Assembly: GCA_028277185.1 (NCBI GenBank)
Contig: JANQGQ010000009.1
Coordinates: forward strand, 171,913 to 235,912
Reading direction: 5' to 3'
DNA from: Woeseiaceae bacterium
GTDB taxonomy: Bacteria; Pseudomonadota; Gammaproteobacteria; Steroidobacterales; Woeseiaceae
Length of the DNA stretch: 64,000 nt
Each line of letters begins with the position of its first letter. Positions within the stretch are counted from its first letter, which is position 1. The translations under genes and the position numbers were made by a program. Below the pieces are notes generated by a model that saw nothing but the letters and a program-made list of their open reading frames with translations, had not been told where the DNA came from and did no database searches. Of this stretch, positions 55,631-64,000 are shown in pieces.

Positions 55631-57325
55631 TCAGCCGTCGTCGGCCTTGGCTTTCTTGCCCCGCGGCTTGTCCTTCGCTTCCTGCTCCACGACCTTGTTG
55701 ATCTTCCACTGCTGGGCGATCGACAGGATCGTGTTCGTAACCCAGTAGAGCACGAGGCCCGCCGGGAAGAAGGCGAAGAAACCCGTGAACATGATGGGCA
55801 TGATCTGCATGACGCGCGCCTGCACCGGATCCGTCGGCGCCGGATTCAGCTTCTGCTGCAGGAACATCGCGGCACCCATCACGAGCGGCAGGATGAAGTA
55901 TGGATCGCGTGACGACAGGTCGGTGATCCACAGTGCGAACGGAGCCTGCCGCATCTCGACGCTCTCGACCAGAACCCAATAGAAGGCCAGGAAGAACGGC
56001 ATCTGAATCAGAATCGGCAGACAGCCGGCGGCCGGGTTGATTTTCTCGCGCTTGTACAGCTCCATCATCTGCTGCGACAGCGCCTGGCGGTCGTCCTTGT
56101 AGCGCTCCTGCAGGGCCTTCATGCGCGGCTGCAGGTTGCGCATCTTCGCCATTGAGCGCCCCGACGTCTCGGTGAGTTTGTAGAACGCCAGCTTGATCAG
56201 CAGCGTGACGATGATGATCGCCCAGCCCCAGTTGCCGACGAAGCCGTGCACCCAGTCGAGGAGCCAGAACATCGGTTGCGACAACACGGTCAGAAAGCCG
56301 TAGTCGACCGTGAGCGCAAGCTTGGGATGCAGCTCCTTGAGTTCGCTCTGCAGTTTTGGCCCTACATAAAGCGTGCGCTCGAAGTTGAGCGTCGCACCCG
56401 GCTCGACGGTCTGGCGCGCCCCCACGATGCTGGCCGTCATCCGGTCGTCGCCCCGCGCGATCCGGTAGAGATAGTTGGTATCGGGCGTCGGCAGGACCGC
56501 GATGAGGAAGTGCTGCTGGATGGCGGCGAAGTAGGCATTCGGCCCGGTGAACGTGAACGGTTCCTCGAGCTCCTTGCGATCGAGCTTTTCGGATTTCCTG
56601 CCGTCGAAAAACAGCGGGCCGTCGAAGGAGTACGAGCTGACGTCGAACATCGACCGGTCTGGCCGGTAGAACCGCCGCACGACCTGAGTGTAGTGGTCGG
56701 CACTCCACGCTTCGGCGCTGTCGTTACGCACCCGCTGATTTAGCTGGATGGCGTAGTGGTCGCGCGAGAATACGTATTCCTTGACGACCGAAATGCCGTC
56801 GTCCCCGGTCCAGGTGAGCGGCACGCGGAGCTCTTCGCCGTCGCCCAGCTCGTAGTGGCTTTCGGGCGCGCTGAACAGCGCTTCGTGCCCTGGGCTTTCA
56901 CCGGCGGCCGCGCGCAGACCCGTGCGCAGGATGCCGAAGTTGCCGGGCGTCGTGGACAGCAGCTTGACGAGGTCGTCCGGCCGGTCCTTCGCCACGGGAT
57001 AGCCCCGCATCGTAGCTTCGACGATGCTGCCGCCACGGGTGCTGATGACGTAGTTGGCAAGGTCCGTTCGGACGGTTACGGTCCGGTCGGTCGGGGCCGC
57101 GGCGGTTTCCGGCGCTTCGGGCAGACCGGGCAGCTCGTCCGTGGATTCCGCCGCCGCGGGCGGCGCAAACTCGGGAATCGGCTCGTCAGGCAGCGCGTCC
57201 GGTGTCGCCGTATCGACGGCGGGTGCCGGCTCGGGCCGCGGCGCATAGTCGTCCCGCCACGCCTGCCAGGTGAGCCAGAGCATCAGGCCAAAAACAGCCC
57301 AGACGAGAAGTCGCTGGTTATCCAC
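55631..57325 (-). CDS. yidC: Membrane protein insertase YidC
   Basis: This 564-aa inner-membrane insertase starts MDNQRLLVWAVFGLMLWLTW. An extended Pro/Glu/Ala-rich periplasmic linker (about 30-80) leads into the P1 beta-rich domain, and then to the five conserved core helices from about residue 355 (NWGWAIIIVTLLIKL; YKREKINPAAGCLPILIQMPFFLAFYW; NTILSIAQQW). Length is typical for Gammaproteobacteria. It starts 5 bases after rnpA, with no yidD in between. Confidence 0.98.
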   Translation of the reverse strand: MDNQRLLVWAVFGLMLWLTWQAWRDDYAPRPEPAPAVDTATPDALPDEPIPEFAPPAAAESTDELPGLPEAPETAAAPTDRTVTVRTDLANYVISTRGGSIVEATMRGYPVAKDRPDDLVKLLSTTPGNFGILRTGLRAAAGESPGHEALFSAPESHYELGDGEELRVPLTWTGDDGISVVKEYVFSRDHYAIQLNQRVRNDSAEAWSADHYTQVVRRFYRPDRSMFDVSSYSFDGPLFFDGRKSEKLDRKELEEPFTFTGPNAYFAAIQQHFLIAVLPTPDTNYLYRIARGDDRMTASIVGARQTVEPGATLNFERTLYVGPKLQSELKELHPKLALTVDYGFLTVLSQPMFWLLDWVHGFVGNWGWAIIIVTLLIKLAFYKLTETSGRSMAKMRNLQPRMKALQERYKDDRQALSQQMMELYKREKINPAAGCLPILIQMPFFLAFYWVLVESVEMRQAPFALWITDLSSRDPYFILPLVMGAAMFLQQKLNPAPTDPVQARVMQIMPIMFTGFFAFFPAGLVLYWVTNTILSIAQQWKINKVVEQEAKDKPRGKKAKADDG

Positions 57326-57330
57326 CCTGC

Positions 57331-57756
57331 CTATCCATGCTTGTCCGTGTTCCCCGTGCTATCGGCGCCGCTGAGACGCTGCCAGTGCCGCTCGAGACTG
57401 GCCAGAAGCTCCCGGTTGCTCGTGAGCGCCGCCGCCGGCCGATTCAGAACGACGACGTCGAGGCCCCTTAGCTGTGACTGATGCAGCCGAAAAGACTCAC
57501 GCGTCAAACGCTTCAGGCGGTTGCGCGCGCTTGCCTTACGGCAGTGTTTCTTTGAAATAGCGAGGCCCAGACGCCCCGGCGCTCTACGGTGCCGGTCAGT
57601 GCGGGGCCGCGCGAGTACGGTAAAGCATTTGTCCCGGCTGCGCCGCGCTTTTTCGAACACCCGGCCATAGGCTCGGGCGTTGCCGAGACGTTGGGGCTTA
57701 CCGAAAGCGAAGCCCGTTTCGGTTCGGTCACGGCGATCGCTGCTGACGGGCACCAC
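57331..57756 (-). CDS. rnpA: Ribonuclease P protein component
   Basis: This 141-aa basic protein binds RNase P RNA for tRNA 5' maturation. The RNR motif reads AISKKHCRKASARNRLKRLTRESFR. The start is likely GTG (57756 or 57753). The N-terminus is longer than usual (E. coli has 119 aa), so the true start could be further in, but no better start is evident. It lies 33 bases after rpmH and 5 bases before yidC. Confidence 0.93.
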   Translation of the reverse strand: MVPVSSDRRDRTETGFAFGKPQRLGNARAYGRVFEKARRSRDKCFTVLARPRTDRHRRAPGRLGLAISKKHCRKASARNRLKRLTRESFRLHQSQLRGLDVVVLNRPAAALTSNRELLASLERHWQRLSGADSTGNTDKHG

Positions 57757-57789
57757 GGTCGGCAGCCACGAAGCGGTGACGGCGGGACG

Positions 57790-57927
57790 CTAGCGAGGCG
57801 TGAGGCGGGCGCGACCCTTCGCACGACGGCGCTTGAGCACCAGACGGCCGGCCTTGGTGGCCATGCGGGCGCGGAAACCGTGCGTGCGGGCACGCTTCAG
57901 TTTGCTTGGCTGATAAGTGCGTTTCAT
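57790..57927 (-). CDS. rpmH: 50S ribosomal protein L34
   Basis: This 45-aa protein reads [20 protein letters not shown] at its start and ends KGRARLTPR, matching L34 throughout. The ATG is at 57925-57927; the frame is open upstream for 39 more codons, but that part is not L34. It is the first gene of the rpmH-rnpA-yidC-typA string, driven by the promoter at 58016-58044. Confidence 0.99.
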   Translation of the reverse strand: MKRTYQPSKLKRARTHGFRARMATKAGRLVLKRRRAKGRARLTPR

Positions 57928-58015
57928 CGCTTGAAAACCTTGGGCTTCAGACTCGGGGCATGCCGCCCTGGAGGGACGGCGGGCCGCGAAGGCACTGCCG
58001 TCAAAAAGGCCGGCA

Positions 58016-58044
58016 AGCGTAGAGAAATGCTCCGGTAGTGTCAA
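58016..58044 (-). promoter_or_regulatory. Promoter of rpmH
   Basis: A perfect TTGACA (58039-58044, minus strand) lies 17 bases from TACGCT (58016-58021; 3 of 6 to the -10 consensus). It gives a leader of about 80 bases before rpmH. It lies in the 212-base gap between the divergent rpmH and dnaA starts, which must also hold the dnaA promoter. Confidence 0.75.
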
Positions 58045-58139
58045 TAGAATCCCTCACGACCCGACGCCTGGCGAGGTCGCTGGATTGCGGTTAGACTGCC
58101 GCGTCCTGTTGGCGTGAAAACGATCGGTTTTTGGGAGAC

Positions 58140-59492
58140 ATGGGGAGCGCCTTGGCAGCCGAGCCGAATTGCTGGAGTCGTTGTCTGCGGGAGCTCAAGG
58201 CGGATCTCCCGGAAAACGACTTCAATACCTGGATCCGGCCCCTGCAAGCCGTCGAAACCGACAGCTCACTCAAGCTTCTTGCACCGAACCGCTTCGTCGT
58301 CGACTGGTTGAACCAGCACTATCTGGAGCGGATGCTCGAGATAGTCGCAAGGCTCGATCCCGCACTCTCCCTCTCGATCGAGGTGGGGTCCCGAAAAGCC
58401 GCGGCACCGGTAGCCGCCGCTGCCACGCTGCCGCCCGGTGCCGGTTCCGCGAAGGACAGCATACAGCCGGTCTCCTCGAGGCTCAGTCCGGGGTTTACCT
58501 TCTCGTCGTTCGTGGAAGGCAAGAGCAATCAGCTTGCCCGCGCCGCGGCGAGTCAGGTCGGCGAGAATCCCGGCCAGTCGTACAATCCGCTGTTCATCTA
58601 CGGCGGGGTAGGTCTCGGAAAAACGCATCTGATGCACGCGGTCGGTAACGCGATTGTCGCAGCCAAACCGGATGCCCGGGTCGCCTATGTGCACTCCGAG
58701 CGGTTCGTCGGCGACATGGTAAAAGGCCTCCAGCACAACCGGATTTCGGAGTTCAAACGATCGTATCGCTCGCTCGACGCGCTGCTGATCGACGACATCC
58801 AGTTCTTCGCGGGCAAGGACCGCTCGCAGGAAGAGTTTTTCCACACGTTTAACGCGTTGCTCGAAGGGCAGCGTCAGATTGTCCTGACCTGCGATCGCTA
58901 CCCGAAGGAGGTGAACGGACTCGAGGAACGCCTCAAGAGTCGCTTCGGCTGGGGCCTTACGGTGGCGATCGAACCGCCGGAACTCGAGACCTCTGTCGCA
59001 ATCCTCATGAGCAAGGCGCAGGGCGAAGGCGTGGAACTCCCGGAGGAGGTCGCATTTTTTATCGCCAAGCGGATTCGTTCGAACGTCCGGGAGCTCGAGG
59101 GCGCATTGCGGCGGGTAATCGCCAACTCCCGGTTTACCGGGCGTTCGATCAACCTGGAGTTCGCGAAGGAGGCGCTCAGGGATCTGTTGGCGCTGCAGGA
59201 TCGCCTGGTGTCGATCGAAAACATTCAGAAAACCGTTGCCGACTACTACAAAATCCGGGTCGCCGATCTGCTGTCGAAGAAACGGAGCCGGTCGATAGCC
59301 CGGCCGCGGCAGGTTGCGATGGCGTTGGCCAAAGAACTCACGAACCACAGTCTCCCGGAGATAGGCGATGCGTTTGGCGGTCGCGATCACACGACGGTTC
59401 TGCACGGTTGCCGGCGAATCGAGGGATTACGCGAGACCGAGAAGCGCGTGGACGACGATTATTTGAATTTGTTGAGAACTCTGACAGGATAA
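58140..59492 (+). CDS. dnaA: Chromosomal replication initiator protein DnaA
   Basis: This 450-aa protein opens DNA at oriC. Domain I (residues 1-80) contains [22 protein letters not shown]. Domain II is short and disordered-looking (about 85-115). The AAA+ domain III has Walker A GGVGLGKT (155-162) and Walker B LLIDDIQF. Domain IV has the DnaA-box-binding helix [19 protein letters not shown] 58140 was chosen; TTG at 58131 and 58152 are also in frame. It is the first gene of the rightward dnaA-dnaN-recF-gyrB set. Confidence 0.98.
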   Translation: MGSALAAEPNCWSRCLRELKADLPENDFNTWIRPLQAVETDSSLKLLAPNRFVVDWLNQHYLERMLEIVARLDPALSLSIEVGSRKAAAPVAAAATLPPGAGSAKDSIQPVSSRLSPGFTFSSFVEGKSNQLARAAASQVGENPGQSYNPLFIYGGVGLGKTHLMHAVGNAIVAAKPDARVAYVHSERFVGDMVKGLQHNRISEFKRSYRSLDALLIDDIQFFAGKDRSQEEFFHTFNALLEGQRQIVLTCDRYPKEVNGLEERLKSRFGWGLTVAIEPPELETSVAILMSKAQGEGVELPEEVAFFIAKRIRSNVRELEGALRRVIANSRFTGRSINLEFAKEALRDLLALQDRLVSIENIQKTVADYYKIRVADLLSKKRSRSIARPRQVAMALAKELTNHSLPEIGDAFGGRDHTTVLHGCRRIEGLRETEKRVDDDYLNLLRTLTG

Positions 59493-59699
59493 TGTGGATA
59501 AGTGGTGGACAATCCTCACGCGCGGTTTTATCCACAGGCTCTACACAGGGCGCTGACGCGTCAGTCACCTGCTTGTACGTCACCAATCGAATCGCAAAAT
59601 ATTGATTTAAAAAGACTTTTATTACTTATCCACAGCAGACTGCTGGGCTAGTAACAACAACAAATAAGTATTTCCAATATTTATTAACAGGTGGAATCT
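59493..59699. other. Chromosomal replication origin region (oriC)
   Basis: The gap between dnaA and dnaN is the only 200-base stretch rich in A and T in this GC-rich window. It has three perfect DnaA boxes: TGTGGATAA at 59493-59501 (minus orientation) and TTATCCACA at 59528-59536 and 59626-59634 (plus orientation). A poorer match, CTCTACACA, is at 59539-59547. The A/T-rich stretches near 59596-59625 and 59650-59690 flank the third box and could be the unwinding element. Direct evidence is the box sequences; function is by analogy. Confidence 0.88.
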
Positions 59700-60797
59700 A
59701 TGAAGTTCAGCGCTGCGAGAGAGGTGCTTCTCAAGCCGCTTCAGTCGGTTATTGGGGTCGTCGAGCGGCGGCAAACCATGCCGATCTTGTCGAATGTTCT
59801 GCTGGTAGTAGACAACGGTGCGCTGTCGGTTACAGCGACGGACCTGGAGGTGGAGCTGGTTGCGACCGCGACGGTGGACTCCGAAGTAGATGGAGAGATC
59901 ACGGTTTCCGGGCGGAAGCTGTTGGACATCGTCAAAGCGCTCCCGGATGAGGCCAAGGTAAGTCTGAGCGTAAGCGGGGACAAGGCAACGGTACGCTCGG
60001 GTCGCAGCAAGTTTTCGTTGGCAACGCTGCCGGCGGCGGAGTTTCCGAGCATTGAGGACATCAAGAGCGCGCAGACGATTTCCGTCACGCAGGCGGTCTT
60101 GGGAAAACTGATCGAGAAGACGCACTTTTCGATGGCGCAGCAGGACGTCCGTTACTACCTCAACGGGATGTTGCTCGAAACCGGGGGTAAGCATTTGCGC
60201 GCCGTGGCTACGGACGGGCATCGGCTGGCGCTGTGTCAGGCGGATCTCGATGCGAAGGGCCTCGATACGCAGCAGGTGATCGTTCCGCGCAAAGGAGTGC
60301 TGGAGCTGCAGCGGTTGATGAGCGGTGAGGGACCGTTGGATATCGAGCTTGGGCCGAACCACATCCGTATCGAGCTCGACGGCATTCGCTTTACTTCGAA
60401 GCTCATCGACGGGCGGTTTCCGGAGTATGAGCGGGTAATTCCCGCCGCGTCGGAGAACCTGTTGAGTGCGGATAAAGGGCGGCTCAAGAGCGCGTTGCAG
60501 CGGACGGCGATACTGTCAAACGAGAAGTACCGGGGCATACGGCTGGTGATTCGGGATAGCGGGGTGGTGCTCCAGGCACACAACCCGGAGCAGGAAGAAG
60601 CCGAGGAAGAGGTCGAGGTGAGCTACAGCGGTGAGGACATCGAGATCGGCTTCAACGTGAACTATCTGCTGGATGCGATCGCGGCGGTGGAGGGTGACGA
60701 AGTGACCTTGTCGGTGGTGGACAGCAACTCGAGTTGCCTCGTGCGTGAGCCGGGGAATGACGACACGAAGTTCGTCGTGATGCCGATGCGGCTGTAA
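59700..60797 (+). CDS. dnaN: DNA polymerase III beta sliding clamp
   Basis: This 365-aa clamp begins MKFSAAREVLLKPLQSVIG and ends TKFVVMPMRL, the usual C-terminal clamp motif. It has three similar domains of about 120 residues, and length agrees with E. coli (366). The ATG is at 59700-59702; the GTG 9 bases earlier is less likely. It lies just right of oriC and 9 bases before recF. Confidence 0.98.
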   Translation: MKFSAAREVLLKPLQSVIGVVERRQTMPILSNVLLVVDNGALSVTATDLEVELVATATVDSEVDGEITVSGRKLLDIVKALPDEAKVSLSVSGDKATVRSGRSKFSLATLPAAEFPSIEDIKSAQTISVTQAVLGKLIEKTHFSMAQQDVRYYLNGMLLETGGKHLRAVATDGHRLALCQADLDAKGLDTQQVIVPRKGVLELQRLMSGEGPLDIELGPNHIRIELDGIRFTSKLIDGRFPEYERVIPAASENLLSADKGRLKSALQRTAILSNEKYRGIRLVIRDSGVVLQAHNPEQEEAEEEVEVSYSGEDIEIGFNVNYLLDAIAAVEGDEVTLSVVDSNSSCLVREPGNDDTKFVVMPMRL

Positions 60798-60806
60798 GGC
60801 TCGTGC

Positions 60807-64000
<3,194 letters not shown>

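Noticed and set aside
58140..58160. TTG start of dnaA at 58131
   Set aside because: The ATG at 58140 is as well placed and is the common start type. The extra three residues add nothing conserved.

Overview
This is a 64 kb, GC-rich window around the chromosomal replication origin of a gammaproteobacterium. The origin is the 207 bp gap between dnaA and dnaN, which holds three perfect DnaA boxes. Genes diverge from it: rpmH, rnpA and yidC run left, and dnaA, dnaN, recF and gyrB (cut by the window end) run right. Two near-consensus parS sites lie inside recF, and the ParA and ParB genes that would use them are in the same window. Family content (STN-containing TonB-dependent receptor of the Caulobacter/Xanthomonas type with FecR and an ECF sigma factor, secreted S9 and M16 peptidases, an RDD/SpoIIM/DUF4129/DUF4350/MoxR/DUF58 cluster) fits an aerobic heterotroph near the Xanthomonadales, Steroidobacterales or Woeseiales. 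The order is an inference and the genus cannot be told.

Left to right: the F-type ATP synthase operon atpI-B-E-F-H-A (minus strand; atpA is cut by the left edge) has a near-consensus sigma70 promoter. A divergent EAL-domain gene and an outer-membrane lipoprotein gene follow. Then come parB, parA and rsmG, a secreted prolyl-oligopeptidase-type peptidase, and prpD, prpC and prpB of the 2-methylcitrate cycle. After a PQQ-type sugar dehydrogenase and a 47 bp tandem repeat there is a seven-gene overlapping string: an AcuI-like reductase, then RDD, SpoIIM, DUF4129, DUF4350, MoxR and DUF58. Next are a dihaem cytochrome c4, a DUF945 protein, a four-gene oligopeptide ABC importer and a two-gene ribbon-helix-helix unit with its own operator. 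mnmG follows. An S33-type secreted hydrolase is coupled to an ABC-2 exporter pair, then come a META-domain lipoprotein and an M16 peptidase pair whose catalytic member carries an unusual three-helix membrane module. mnmE, an alpha/beta hydrolase-OsmC fusion, a HemN/HemW-like radical SAM protein and an NAD(P)-binding epimerase-like protein come next. A sigma/FecR/TonB-receptor cell-surface signalling operon, an enolase-superfamily protein, an SGNH hydrolase, a CBS-domain protein and typA lead back to yidC and the origin.

The usual gammaproteobacterial order (gyrB-recF-dnaN-dnaA / rpmH-rnpA-yidC-mnmE-mnmG-rsmG-parA-parB-atp) is kept in order and orientation, but blocks of accessory genes have been inserted at most junctions. 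yidD is not seen, and typA instead of mnmE follows yidC. The most unusual signals are the membrane-module/M16 fusion, a TonB receptor with a second internal signal peptide, a 50 bp duplication that created a 17-codon ORF between two genes, and a 58-aa gene coupled to a ribbon-helix-helix repressor whose operator fills its promoter spacer. I see no tRNA, rRNA, CRISPR array, insertion sequence or prophage.
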